Notes under the pieces: model-generated
Databases searched by the model: none
Seen by the model: the letters and a program-made list of their open reading frames with translations, nothing else
What the model was told of the DNA's origin: nothing
Position numbers and translations under genes: made by a program
Part shown: positions 1-11,408 of the stretch, in pieces
Position numbering within the stretch: position 1 is the first letter of the stretch
Layout: the number at the start of each line of letters is the position of its first letter
From: Topomyia yanbarensis
Taxonomy: Eukaryota > Arthropoda > Insecta > Diptera > Culicidae
Reading direction: 5' to 3'
Length of the DNA: 64,000 bases
NCBI RefSeq assembly: GCF_030247195.1
Contig: NC_080672.1
Coordinates: 158,169,167-158,233,166, forward strand

Positions 1-606
1 TATAAACAAAATAGCTGCGGTTGCGGTGCGTTGCAACATCAAGCGCCTCCGTTACGGAAGCAACCATAGCGTTTGTCGTTTTGTCAATGGACAACCTGTC
101 GAATCGCAATCTTCAAGGGTACATGCATGGAAAGGCATTAGTTCAAAATATTGAAAAGCCTTACCAGATCGCAACCACATCCATTGTGATCGAGTATCTG
201 AGTAATAATGATTTTTGACGTTTACTCCACTTATTGTCATTCTTACATAAAAAATAAAATCAGTCGATATTTTCGGCAAATTCGTAAAACTTGCTTTTGC
301 GAACAATTATTCTGAAGACACCACCATTTGAATCTGAACTACCAGATAATTTATAGCTGGTCTATGTACGTTCTGTAACACATATTCTTCAATATGTTCA
401 ACTATCTTTATAACTATATAACATTTCGCTTGGATTGATTGATGGTCATAAAAGTCTCTGGCAACATTAGCAGCTTCCTACGGATTCGAGAACTTTTCTG
501 TATATTCGAAAGCTTGGTTATAAAATATTTTGGTTTGGAGAATTGCATTTAGCCGTCTGCGAAAAGCTTTCCCAAGTTCATACTTGAACTGGATGGCAAA
601 AGATGT
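1..606 (-). pseudogene. Unidentified decayed coding-like frame
   Basis: One minus-strand frame runs about 202 codons from near 606 to the window edge with only three stops, read at 480-478, 309-307 and 54-52. In DNA this AT-rich roughly one stop per 15 codons is expected, so the frame looks like former coding sequence. Charged helical-looking stretches such as KAFRRRLNAILQ and VEHIEEYVLQN occur. I do not recognise a family; it could be part of an old transposon or a lost host exon. There is no convincing start codon, and stops return upstream of 606. Low confidence, because the frame was picked out of six by eye. Confidence 0.25.
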
Positions 607-899
607 GCATTATGATCAGAACACAATCAGAATGGAACAGTCTCTGTCTTCAAACAAGCACAGTATTCTAACATATTTAAATGTATACATACATTGAACT
701 CAATGATCATCAGACGCTATGGTTGAATAGTATTTTGATTGTTTTCATGTGACTTTCAAATGGGTTACAATATCGCCTTGATGTCAAGAAGAAAGTTATA
801 GGAAATTTTATGGACCTTTTGAACAATTTATTGTTGTTGATGGAGAAATGCGAATAACTTATGGAAAGGTCATAATAAAACAAAATAATTGTGTTGTTA
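607..899. other. No recognisable feature
   Basis: AT-rich sequence with stops in the frames read and no repeat that I could pair with another place in the window. Confidence 0.4.
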
Positions 900-2027
900 A
901 AATAAAATTTAAAAAAATCTCGAGAAATACCACATTTCAAAAATTTTTGATTTGAGAATTTTGTTTTAAAAGGGCGTTTAGAATCATATTCAAAAATAAA
1001 ATTGTATTTTTGGCTACAAATAGTATGAATTATAAAAATATGTTAAAAGTTGTTGTTAGGAAAACTTTTTTATTGAAAGCTTCTCCATGATCCAAATACA
1101 CTGAAAAAGTTTCTTTTACGTATTTAAAACGATAAACACGAAGAACTTTTAAAAAGGGCATAATCACACGAATTTACTGTTTATGTTGGAACACAATTCC
1201 AAATGTCTCGAAAACTATCGCATTTTGGAAGATTTTTGTTAAATGCATTTTGGTTTAAAACGATACTTAGAATTACATTATGTAGCAAAAATACAGTTTT
1301 GTATGTCAATAAGAATGGAATTTAAAAACATGTAAAAATTTGCTACAGTTAAGACCCGTTTTTATCAGCCCCTTGGCGAATTTTAAGCTGATAAAACAGG
1401 GACATTGATAAAATCGGGACATATATTTTACTGTATTTTTAATAAAACGAAGCTCTTAAAATATTCTTCTTTGGTCCTTAGATATAGCTTCGTAACTTTT
1501 TCTGATTACTTACTTTAAGCTCCCCTTAAGGGGGTCTGACAGCGCAAAATTAAAAAAAATAATATTTTTATTTTTACATTTTTCGGATCTCTAAGATAAG
1601 AAATATATGCCCAAGACAGGATTTGCTTTATGAATTCAACTTGGTTCGTCTGCTAGAGCCCATCAAACTACCAACTATCACTTTTCATATGAAGCTGATA
1701 AAATTGGGTCAAAAAGCTGATAAAATCGGGGGTAGATAAAATCGGGGGCTGACAAAATAGGGTGCTGACGAAATCGGGTCTCCACTGTGTTATAAAAACC
1801 TTTTTACCAATAAATTACCAAATTTACCAAAATTGGAAAAAAGGTTTTTTTGCAATTTAAATTTTTAACACAAATTTTTGTTTTTATGAAAAATGACGCA
1901 ACATTTTTTTCAGTGCATATTTTTTTCGTATAGAAATATTCATTCCCTGTCACTCGTTCTCAGAAAGTTTTGCTGTATAAAATACAGTAATCGAACAAAA
2001 AAAAAAAAATTATACGATAACAAAAAT
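900..2027. repeat. AT-rich dispersed repeat, interrupted by a MITE
   Basis: Two diverged copies of one segment lie at about 915-1070 and 1200-1345: both run from TCTCGA-AAA through a TTTTAAA stretch to an ACATGTAAAA-like end. The part at 1869-1995 matches 22828-22945 in the same orientation (shared words include GAAAAATGAC and CTCGTTCTCAGA). Part of 22640-22775 matches 1200-1320 in inverted orientation. The family is therefore dispersed and rearranged. No coding capacity is evident. Confidence 0.5.
1346..1787. mobile_element. 442-bp MITE, Tc1/pogo-like
   Basis: The ends are inverted repeats: the left begins CAGTTAAGACCCGTTTTTAT, and the right, read on the other strand, begins CAGTGGAGACCCGATTTCGT. 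Similarity continues into a CAGCCCC-type motif. The left flank is TA and the right is TG, so a TA target duplication is only half preserved. Inside, a short motif like GCTGATAAAATCGGG recurs at about 1391, 1410, 1693, 1713, 1730, 1748 and 1764, clustered near both ends as transposase-binding repeats often are. No open frame, so it is non-autonomous. The superfamily is inferred from the CAGT start and TA flank only. Confidence 0.6.
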
Positions 2028-2707
2028 AATAGCGTCAAACAGTCTGCTTCCTCATCTCGTACAGATCAGAAGCCAAATAGCGCGTATATGGATCTCGATC
2101 TAACTGAAATAAAACTCCATGATCTGGCACCTCGTACTGGCCGGGAATATATTAAAAGATTCATGTCGAAGTATGGAGAAGTAAAATCAGTCTCTAACGA
2201 CACATGGAGAAACTTTTTCCCTGGCATTCCCAACGGTGTTCGGGTTGTGAGAATGCGACTGAACCAACCTATACCGTCTTATTTAACTTTCGAGGCCAGA
2301 TCACCGCAAGGTGTTAACTACATACAAAGAACCTTTTGCACATACCCTGCACAGACGCCCACGTGCCATTTTTGTAACAATACGGCACACTACGGAAAGC
2401 CATGTGCCAAAAGAACTAAAGAAAATTCATCTACTACAACCCACACCACCAAACAGCCTTGGACATCTACTGATACACCTCAGACAGCCGGTCAAAAAAT
2501 GCATGCCGGACAAACAATATTCCACGGTATCCCAAGGCCAATAGTTAACGTACGCAAGGAAGAAATAAACAAGAAGGAAGACAGCTATACCAGTGTCACA
2601 CGAAAACACAAAGAGCACCAAGAATCTAACAGCGACGAACAAAGCGAACTCAAAAACGCGAATAACTCTTGGGGTTAAAACCTTAATAAACAAACAATAG
2701 CGTCAAA
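2028..2707 (+). mobile_element. ORF1-only LINE insertion with 12-bp target duplication
   Basis: The 12-mer AATAGCGTCAAA occurs at 2028-2039 and again at 2696-2707, bounding a 656-bp insert. The insert holds the C-terminal part of a LINE ORF1, its stop codon, and, 12 bases past the stop, an AATAAA polyadenylation-type hexamer just before the right repeat. There is no ORF2. This fits a retroposed, 5'-truncated ORF1 transcript that ended at an early poly(A) site, comparable in outline to ORF1-only half-LINEs in mammals. The comparison is by analogy. Confidence 0.6.
2040..2678 (+). pseudogene. LINE ORF1 (gag-like) protein, C-terminal part
   Basis: About 212 codons without interruption. An RRM-like region (GREYIKRFMSKYGEV, then PNGVRVVRMRLNQPIPSYL) is followed by a zinc knuckle CHFCNNTAHYGKPC with CX2CX4HX4C spacing, then a hydrophilic tail rich in Lys, Glu, Ser and Thr ending NNSWG. 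In non-LTR elements of the Jockey/LOA/I group this protein binds element RNA in the ribonucleoprotein particle. The first internal Met is at 2088-2090. The frame stays open to 1893, but those first 49 codons come from the older flanking repeat and not the element. The N-terminal half of a normal ORF1 and, as a rule, further zinc knuckles are missing. The frame is intact, so a short protein could still be made if transcribed. Confidence 0.75.
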
Positions 2708-2738
2708 TGGTCACGTTACCCGAGCAAAGTGGAATATT

Positions 2739-2860
2739 AAAATTACAGCAAGTAGATATCATATTTTGATATTAGCATCAAACTGAAATCTTATTTTGGT
2801 CTCAGTTTATATTTGTCAAATATGACATCAAATTTTGATATCATTTTGCTGTACTTACAG
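2739..2860. repeat. Small inverted-repeat element (about 120 bp)
   Basis: The left end reads ATTACAGCAAGTAGATATCA; the right end on the other strand reads AGTACAGCAAAATGATATCA. The arms are short and imperfect and the whole could fold into one hairpin. Probably a tiny MITE or its remnant. Confidence 0.4.
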
Positions 2861-2966
2861 GCTTCGCGTTTCTAAAAAAATATTGTTTTTTTTTTGGCAA
2901 AACAACAAACGGAATATTTATTTTATTATCAACGAAATACTTCAACTTCAATTTTATGTTTGATGT

Positions 2967-3167
2967 TATAGGACAATTTTTGTGCTCTCGATTTTGATCT
3001 TCGCAACTTCAAGATTAGTTGTCGAACTAGTTTCGTTAATATCGGTTCAGCCATCAGGAATGGTGACTATAATTATGGTGACTATAAGAAATTAGTGTAC
3101 ATACAAACAGACACATTTCAAAGTTTCAGAGGATCCTATACATTTCTTTTATAAGAAATGTAAAAAT
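2967..3167 (+). repeat. 3' end of hairpin-ended dispersed repeat (unit 1)
   Basis: Shares TATCGGTTCAGCCATC and the terminal TATACATTTCTTTTATAAGAAATGTAAAAA pattern (hairpin at about 3139-3162) with the copies at 56270-56899 and 62121-62775. The same piece recurs at 6035-6235 and 9105-9305. The CA microsatellite normally found in the family is reduced here to ACATACAAACAGACAC. Confidence 0.65.
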
Positions 3168-3203
3168 GTCTGTAATATTTAAAATAAGGAGAACTCCTGA
3201 TTA

Positions 3204-3425
3204 TTGGCTCTATTACGCCCTATCGCTCCCCCTGGTATCCCATGTGGGACATTTTTCTTAGGCCCCACTTCTGACATACCATGTGAGGCTTACTTGGGTG
3301 CTCACCGTTTTCGTACCTTGTTAGGCTTACTTTTGTGCTTATCTCTAACATACCATGTGAGGCTTACTTTTGTGCTCACCCCTAGCATATCATGTGAAGG
3401 TGACTTGGATGCTCACCCTTCACTC
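3204..3425 (-). repeat. 3'-UTR mini-repeats of the R1-like LINE (unit 1)
   Basis: Imperfect tandem copies, 35-75 bp apart, of a motif read on the plus strand as CATACCATGTGAGGCTTACT, at about 3236, 3278, 3349 and 3387. They lie downstream of the LINE coding frames (minus strand) and probably formed part of its 3' untranslated region. Identical arrays sit at 6272-6493 and 9342-9563. The plus-strand open frames across this block are artefacts of the repeat. Confidence 0.6.
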
Positions 3426-3761
3426 CTCTGCCACGCCACGAGGTATTAATAGCGAAGTCCCAACATACTACGCTATGACCCTCCCATCTTGGCATGAGGC
3501 ATTCCATATATACGCCTATTCACTCGCTCTTCTGCCTTGCTTCGGGGTGGCTGGGTTTACCCCTTACGCGGTTGTCAGTCGCTGCGCCAAACCTGCCTCA
3601 GCATGAACAGACCATTCACTCACTTTTCTGCGCTCGGTCTTTTTCGCTCCAATTAACCAATCACTAGTTAGTCGTGCCCATCGTCTGTTGCTCGGTGCGC
3701 CAAATTCCCTGTAGCCTACAGGCAATCTTGGTGGTTGCAGTCGAGACTGCGTTCCACTTCT

Positions 3762-5270
3762 CTACCGCTTGACACATCTGCTGAATAAGGGTATCAGGGG
3801 TTGTTTCCCAGCCACAGACGTCAAGCATTGCTCTCCTTTCGACGTCGAAGCGAGGACATACGAACAGTATGTGCTCGGCAGTTTCGGTATGTGTGGGCAG
3901 TCAGGGCAGACTGGGACCTCCGCGTGCTCGAACCTGTGGAGGTACTGTCGGAAGCAGCCATGGCCTGACAGAAATTGTGTCAAATGGAAGTGAACGTCCC
4001 CATGGGGTCTACCCACCCAGCTCGATATGTTAGGTATCAGCCGGTGGGTCCACCTACCTTTGGAGGAGTTATCCCACTCACGCTGCCATTTGGTGACCGA
4101 AGCCTCCCTGGTGCGCTCGCGGGCTCCTCTAGTGCCACGCAGCTCAAAGCACTCCTCATCTTCACGGATGACCAGCCCGACTGGCATCACGCTCGCTATC
4201 ACGCAGGATGCATCGTGTGATATCGTGCGGTAATCAGATATCACTCTGAGGCACATCACGCGGTAAGTGCTGTTTGTGCAGGTAACTGGTTACCCTCAGT
4301 GCTCTTGACCAGGACGGGCTGTTATACATGAGGATACATATGGCAACGCCTGCCAGTAGCCTATGTCTAATGGCGCACTCATTTGAGTCATCCTAGATAA
4401 TGCCGCAACAGCAGTCGAAGCTCTCTTGCACGTATAATCGACATGGCTGCCGAAGGTCAGCTTGTCGTCTATGATAACTCCGAGAGACTTCAGACTCCAC
4501 TGTGAAGTTATCGCGACTTCTCCCACATGGATAACTGCATGTTGTGCCGACTTGCGGTTGTTGACGATAACCACCTCCGTCTTATGTTGAGCGAGCTCCA
4601 GGCCTCTCGAGCTCATCCATTCCTCCACCGTGTTGATCGCGTGTTCTGCGGTTAGTTCTACCTCAGGGATTGACTCCCCATAGACCTCCAAGGTTACGAT
4701 CTTGACCCCAGGAGGGAAATTCAGTCTCAGATCCCCGTCTCGTATAGCAGTACGCAGTTCTGGAAGTAACTTTCCAGGATCCAGTACAGACTCACCGGTA
4801 TCCTAAGCCGGTGTAACGAGAGCGCGATGGCATCCCAGCTTGCGCTGTTGAATGCGTTCTTCACGTCAAGTGTCACTAACGCACAGTATCGAATGCCTCG
4901 CCTTATCCGATGGGTCGCGGCAGTCTTTATCGTTGAGCTGATAGCGTCCACCGTGGACTTACCCTTTCGAAAACCAAACTGGTTGCTTGACAGGCCGTCC
5001 GTACCTTCTTAGCATGAGGTTAGCCTGTTGAGGATGATCTTCTGCAGCAATTTGCCACACGTGTCGATAAGACAGATTGGTCTGTACGCCGACGGGTCGG
5101 CTGGTGGCTTCGCGGGCTTTGGCAACAGCACCAATTTCTGCCTTTTCCATCTATCGGGGAAGCGGCACTCGCCAAGGCATCTCTGCATAGCTAGGCTGGA
5201 CATGTTCGGGTTCGCTATGATCGCTGCCTTGAGACGCTGTTTGGAACTCCATCCGGTCCTGGAGCTTTGT
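3762..5270 (-). pseudogene. R1-like LINE reverse transcriptase relic, unit 1
   Basis: Minus-strand frames in order: KAPGPDGVPN (5270-5239), frameshift, then LKAAIIANPNM...FPDRWKRQKLVLLPKP and SAYRPICLI (about 5230-5009); RKGKSTVDAI and the motif A region LVTLDVKNAFNSASW (about 4965-4727); DLRLNFPPGVKIV then EVYGESIPEVEL and SRGLELAQHKTEVVIVNNRK (4740-4296); finally YRTISHDASCVIASVMPVG and ISSWVGRPHGDVHFHLTQ, SGHGCFRQYLHRF, PVCPDC (4259-3762). Family R1 elements copy RNA into DNA at a nicked target. This one is dead: about 40 residues holding GVPQGS (motif B) are missing after LLYETG, and the FADD catalytic motif C is deleted (KIVTLEVYGES where KIVGFADD...VYGES is expected). It is cut off at a GT microsatellite at 5271. 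Unit 1 alone has LPYVSSC (LPNVSSC in the others). Confidence 0.85.
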
Positions 5271-6034
5271 GTGTGTGTATGTGTGTATGTATGTGAACAA
5301 CAAAAGCACATCGGTTGCTCGGGGTTGGCGAACCGATGTTATCAAATTTATGTCTCGAATGAAAGGTACAACGTTCCCATAGGCTGCTATTTAATTTCGT
5401 TCAATTCCGACTTCCGGTTTAGGAGTTAGAGGCTGAAGAGTGCGGTCACGCAGGAAACTCTAATATAAATCGGAATAAGCATGTTATCTGAAAGATGCAC
5501 AACTTCATAAAATGTGTTCTAAATTGCTTGGATTTATAGCTTCAGCCTACTAATCAAACCCACATTGACCACTTTGGACACTTTCGGCGAAACCGAAAGC
5601 TTCGGGAAAGTAGCTAAGTTCCTGAATTGAATTCGCATCTGCTTCTCAGAAATATCTGACTCGATTTTATCCAATTAAGTCTCAAATTAAGGTTACAGCA
5701 TGACTGCTATAAAATTACAGTGGAATCGGAGTTCTGATTCCTGTGTAACGGGTCTAAACTATGTGAAATTCCCATATAAACCGGTATAGACGAATTTCGC
5801 TCTAAATCGTATTCAGAGTTGGCAGCACCCTCTCAGATTTTAATGAAACTTTCTGTACATGAATACTTTGTCACCAAAAGCCACTTTGCATACTTTGTTT
5901 TTTCCAAAGATGATCTAGACTGTCTTTTGAAAAGGGTCAAACTTATTTTACCATTATTTTTCCAATGGCTATAGTCTAAAAATTACAAATCCTACAAAAA
6001 AAAATGTTGTAGTAGTGATTTTCACAAAACTAGT

Positions 6035-6235
6035 TATAGGACAATTTTTGTGCTCTCGATTTTGATCTTCGCAACTTCAAGATTAGTTGTCGAACTAGTT
6101 TCGTTAATATCGGTTCAGCCATCAGGAACGGTGACTATAATTATGGTGACTATAAGAAATTAGTGTACATACAAACAGACACATTTCAAAGTTTCAGAGG
6201 ATCCTATACATTTCTTTTATAAGAAATGTAAAAAT
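6035..6235 (+). repeat. 3' end of hairpin-ended dispersed repeat (unit 2)
   Basis: Same as the piece at 2967-3167 except for GGAACGG where unit 1 has GGAATGG. Confidence 0.6.
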
Positions 6236-6829
6236 GTCTGTAATATTTAAAATAAGGAGAACTCCTGATTATTGGCTCTATTACGCCCTATCGCTCCCCC
6301 TGGTATCCCATGTGGGACATTTTTCTTAGGCCCCACTTCTGACATACCATGTGAGGCTTACTTGGGTGCTCACCGTTTTCGTACCTTGTTAGGCTTACTT
6401 TTGTGCTTATCTCTAACATACCATGTGAGGCTTACTTTTGTGCTCACCCCTAGCATATCATGTGAAGGTGACTTGGATGCTCACCCTTCACTCCTCTGCC
6501 ACGCCACGAGGTATTAATAGCGAAGTCCCAACATACTACGCTATGACCCTCCCATCTTGGCATGAGGCATTCCATATATACGCCTATTCACTCGCTCTTC
6601 TGCCTTGCTTCGGGGTGGCTGGGTTTACCCCTTACGCGGTTGTCAGTCGCTGCGCCAAACCTGCCTCAGCATGAACAGACCATTCACTCACTTTTCTGCG
6701 CTCGGTCTTTTTCGCTCCAATTAACCAATCACTAGTTAGTCGTGCCCATCGTCTGTTGCTCGGTGCGCCAAATTCCCTGTAGCCTACAGGCAATCTTGGT
6801 GGTTGCAGTCGAGACTGCGTTCCACTTCT

Positions 6830-8338
6830 CTACCGCTTGACACATCTGCTGAATAAGGGTATCAGGGGTTGTTTCCCAGCCACAGACGTCAAGCATTGCT
6901 CTCCTTTCGACGTCGAAGCGAGGACATACGAACAGTATGTGCTCGGCAGTTTCGGTATGTGTGGGCAGTCAGGGCAGACTGGGACCTCCGCGTGCTCGAA
7001 CCTGTGGAGGTACTGTCGGAAGCAGCCATGGCCTGACAGAAATTGTGTCAAATGGAAGTGAACGTCCCCATGGGGTCTACCCACCCAGCTCGATATGTTA
7101 GGTATCAGCCGGTGGGTCCACCTACCTTTGGAGGAGTTATCCCACTCACGCTGCCATTTGGTGACCGAAGCCTCCCTGGTGCGCTCGCGGGCTCCTCTAG
7201 TGCCACGCAGCTCAAAGCACTCCTCATCTTCACGGATGACCAGCCCGACTGGCATCACGCTCGCTATCACGCAGGATGCATCGTGTGATATCGTGCGGTA
7301 ATCAGATATCACTCTGAGGCACATCACGCGGTAAGTGCTGTTTGTGCAGGTAACTGGTTACCCTCAGTGCTCTTGACCAGGACGGGCTGTTATACATGAG
7401 GATACATTTGGCAACGCCTGCCAGTAGCCTATGTCTAATGGCGCACTCATTTGAGTCATCCTAGATAATGCCGCAACAGCAGTCGAAGCTCTCTTGCACG
7501 TATAATCGACATGGCTGCCGAAGGTCAGCTTGTCGTCTATGATAACTCCGAGAGACTTCAGACTCCACTGTGAAGTTATCGCGACTTCTCCCACATGGAT
7601 AACTGCATGTTGTGCCGACTTGCGGTTGTTGACGATAACCACCTCCGTCTTATGTTGAGCGAGCTCCAGGCCTCTCGAGCTCATCCATTCCTCCACCGTG
7701 TTGATCGCGTGTTCTGCGGTTAGTTCTACCTCAGGGATTGACTCCCCATAGACCTCCAAGGTTACGATCTTGACCCCAGGAGGGAAATTCAGTCTCAGAT
7801 CCCCGTCTCGTATAGCAGTACGCAGTTCTGGAAGTAACTTTCCAGGATCCAGTACAGACTCACCGGTATCCTAAGCCGGTGTAACGAGAGCGCGATGGCA
7901 TCCCAGCTTGCGCTGTTGAATGCGTTCTTCACGTCAAGTGTCACTAACGCACAGTATCGAATGCCTCGCCTTATCCGATGGGTCGCGGCAGTCTTTATCG
8001 CTGAGCTGATAGCGTCCACCGTGGACTTACCCTTTCGAAAACCAAACTGGTTGCTTGACAGGCCGTCCGTACCTTCTTAGCATGAGGTTAGCCTGTTGAG
8101 GATGATCTTCTGCAGCAATTTGCTACACGTGTCGATAAGACAGATTGGTCTGTACGCCGACGGGTCGGCTGGTGGCTTCGCGGGCTTTGGCAACAGCACC
8201 AATTTCTGCCTTTTCCATCTATCGGGGAAGCGGCACTCGCCAAGGCATCTCTGCATAGCTAGGCTGGACATGTTCGGGTTCGCTATGATCGCTGCCTTGA
8301 GACGCTGTTTGGAACTCCATCCGGTCCTGGAGCTTTGT
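6830..8338 (-). pseudogene. R1-like LINE reverse transcriptase relic, unit 2
   Basis: Second copy of the unit-1 relic with the same frameshift after KAPGPDGVPN, the same missing GVPQGS block and the same deleted FADD, so the element was dead before the array formed. Copy-specific changes include VDAISSAIKTA (Thr in unit 1) and a C-to-T change near 8124 giving DTCSKLL where units 1 and 3 have DTCGKLL. The following GT tract is 2 bp longer than in unit 1. The LINE 3'-UTR mini-repeats lie at 6272-6493. Confidence 0.85.
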
Positions 8339-9104
8339 GTGTGTGTGTATGTGTGTATGTATGTGCACAACAAAAGCACATCGGTTGCTCGGGGTTGGCG
8401 AACCGATGTTATCAAATTTATGTCTCGAATGAAAGGTACAACGTTCCCATAGGCTGCTATTTAATTTCGTTCAATTCCGACTTCCGGTTTAGGAGTTAGA
8501 GGCTGAAGAGTGCGGTCACGCAGGAAACTCTAATATAAATCGGAATAAGCATGTTATCTGAAAGATGCACAACTTCATAAAATGTGTTCTAAATTGCTTG
8601 GATTTATAGCTTCAGCCTACTAATCAAACCCACATTGACCACTTTGGACACTTTCGGCGAAACCGAAAGCTTCGGGAAAGTAGCTAAGTTCCTGAATTGA
8701 ATTCGCATCTGCTTCTCAGAAATATCTGACTCGATTTTATCCAATTAAGTCTCAAATTAAGGTTACAGCATGACTGCTATAAAATTACAGTGGAATCGGA
8801 GTTCTGATTCCTGTGTAACGGGTCTAAACTATGTGAAATTCCCATATAAACCGGTATAGACGAATTTCGCTCTAAATCGTATTCAGAGTTGGCAGCACCC
8901 TCTCAGATTTTAATGAAACTTTCTGTACATGAATACTTTGTCACCAAAAGCCACTTTGCATACTTTGTTTTTTCCAAAGATGATCTAGACTGTCTTTTGA
9001 AAAGGGTCAAACTTATTTTACCATTATTTTTCCAATGGCTATAGTCTAAAAATTACAAATCCTACAAAAAAAAATGTTGTAGTAGTGATTTTCACAAAAC
9101 TAGT

Positions 9105-9305
9105 TATAGGACAATTTTTGTGCTCTCGATTTTGATCTTCGCAACTTCAAGATTAGTTGTCGAACTAGTTTCGTTAATATCGGTTCAGCCATCAGGAACG
9201 GTGACTATAATTATGGTGACTATAAGAAATTAGTGTACATACAAACAGACACATTTCAAAGTTTCAGAGGATCCTATACATTTCTTTTATAAGAAATGTA
9301 AAAAT
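9105..9305 (+). repeat. 3' end of hairpin-ended dispersed repeat (unit 3)
   Basis: Same piece as in units 1 and 2; carries the GGAACGG variant shared with unit 2. Confidence 0.6.
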
Positions 9306-9899
9306 GTCTGTAATATTTAAAATAAGGAGAACTCCTGATTATTGGCTCTATTACGCCCTATCGCTCCCCCTGGTATCCCATGTGGGACATTTTTCTTAGG
9401 CCCCACTTCTGACATACCATGTGAGGCTTACTTGGGTGCTCACCGTTTTCGTACCTTGTTAGGCTTACTTTTGTGCTTATCTCTAACATACCATGTGAGG
9501 CTTACTTTTGTGCTCACCCCTAGCATATCATGTGAAGGTGACTTGGATGCTCACCCTTCACTCCTCTGCCACGCCACGAGGTATTAATAGCGAAGTCCCA
9601 ACATACTACGCTATGACCCTCCCATCTTGGCATGAGGCATTCCATATATACGCCTATTCACTCGCTCTTCTGCCTTGCTTCGGGGTGGCTGGGTTTACCC
9701 CTTACGCGGTTGTCAGTCGCTGCGCCAAACCTGCCTCAGCATGAACAGACCATTCACTCACTTTTCTGCGCTCGGTCTTTTTCGCTCCAATTAACCAATC
9801 ACTAGTTAGTCGTGCCCATCGTCTGTTGCTCGGTGCGCCAAATTCCCTGTAGCCTACAGGCAATCTTGGTGGTTGCAGTCGAGACTGCGTTCCACTTCT

Positions 9900-11408
9900 C
9901 TACCGCTTGACACATCTGCTGAATAAGGGTATCAGGGGTTGTTTCCCAGCCACAGACGTCAAGCATTGCTCTCCTTTCGACGTCGAAGCGAGGACATACG
10001 AACAGTATGTGCTCGGCAGTTTCGGTATGTGTGGGCAGTCAGGGCAGACTGGGACCTCCGCGTGCTCGAACCTGTGGAGGTACTGTCGGAAGCAGCCATG
10101 GCCTGACAGAAATTGTGTCAAATGGAAGTGAACGTCCCCATGGGGTCTACCCACCCAGCTCGATATGTTAGGTATCAGCCGGTGGGTCCACCAACCTTTG
10201 GAGGAGTTATCCCACTCACGCTGCCATTTGGTGACCGAAGCCTCCCTGGTGCGCTCGCGGGCTCCTCTAGTGCCACGCAGCTCAAAGCACTCCTCATCTT
10301 CACGGATGACCAGCCCGACTGGCATCACGCTCGCTATCACGCAGGATGCATCGTGTGATATCGTGCGGTAATCAGATATCACTCTGAGGCACATCACGCG
10401 GTAAGTGCTGTTTGTGCAGGTAACTGGTTACCCTCAGTGCTCTTGACCAGGACGGGCTGTTATACATGAGGATACATTTGGCAACGCCTGCCAGTAGCCT
10501 ATGTCTAATGGCGCACTCATTTGAGTCATCCTAGATAATGCCGCAACAGCAGTCGAAGCTCTCTTGCACGTATAATCGACATGGCTGCCGAAGGTCAGCT
10601 TGTCGTCTATGATAACTCCGAGAGACTTCAGACTCCACTGTGAAGTTATCGCGACTTCTCCCACATGGATAACTGCATGTTGTGCCGACTTGCGGTTGTT
10701 GACGATAACCACCTCCGTCTTATGTTGAGCGAGCTCCAGGCCTCTCGAGCTCATCCATTCCTCCACCGTGTTGATCGCGTGATCTGCGGTTAGTTCTACC
10801 TCAGGGATTGACTCCCCATAGACCTCCAAGGTTACGATCTTGACCCCAGGAGGGAAATTCAGTCTCAGATCCCCGTCTCGTATAGCAGTACGCAGTTCTG
10901 GAAGTAACTTTCCAGGATCCAGTACAGACTCACCGGTATCCTAAGCCGGTGTAACGAGAGCGCGATGGCATCCCAGCTTGCGCTGTTGAATGCGTTCTTC
11001 ACGTCAAGTGTCACTAACGCACAGTATCGAATGCCTCGCCTTATCCGATGGGTCGCGGCAGTCTTTATCGCTGAGCTGATAGCGTCCACCGTGGACTTAC
11101 CCTTTCGAAAACCAAACTGGTTGCTTGACAGGCCGTCCGTACCTTCTTAGCATGAGGTTAGCCTGTTGAGGATGATCTTCTGCAGCAATTTGCCACACGT
11201 GTCAATAAGACAGATTGGTCTGTACGCCGACGGGTCGGCTGGTGGCTTCGCGGGCTTTGGCAACAGCACCAATTTCTGCCTTTTCCATCTATCGGGGAAG
11301 CGGCACTCGCCAAGGCATCTCTGCATAGCTAGGCTGGACATGTTCGGGTTCGCTATGATCGCTGCCTTGAGACGCTGTTTGGAACTCCATCCGGTCCTGG
11401 AGCTTTGT
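9900..11408 (-). pseudogene. R1-like LINE reverse transcriptase relic, unit 3
   Basis: Third copy with identical inactivating lesions (frameshift after KAPGPDGVPN, missing GVPQGS block, no FADD). It differs at a few positions: SSKGWWTHRL (SSKGRWTHRL in the others), VELTADHAINTV (VELTAEHAINTV in the others), and a G-to-A change near 11204. It shares the Ala of VDAISSAIKTA and LPNVSSC with unit 2, so units 2 and 3 look closest. The LINE 3'-UTR mini-repeats lie at 9342-9563. Confidence 0.85.

Noticed and set aside
3204..3606. Plus-strand frames repeated in each tandem unit
   Set aside because: They lie over the 3' UTR mini-repeats and antisense to the LINE; no codon or family support.
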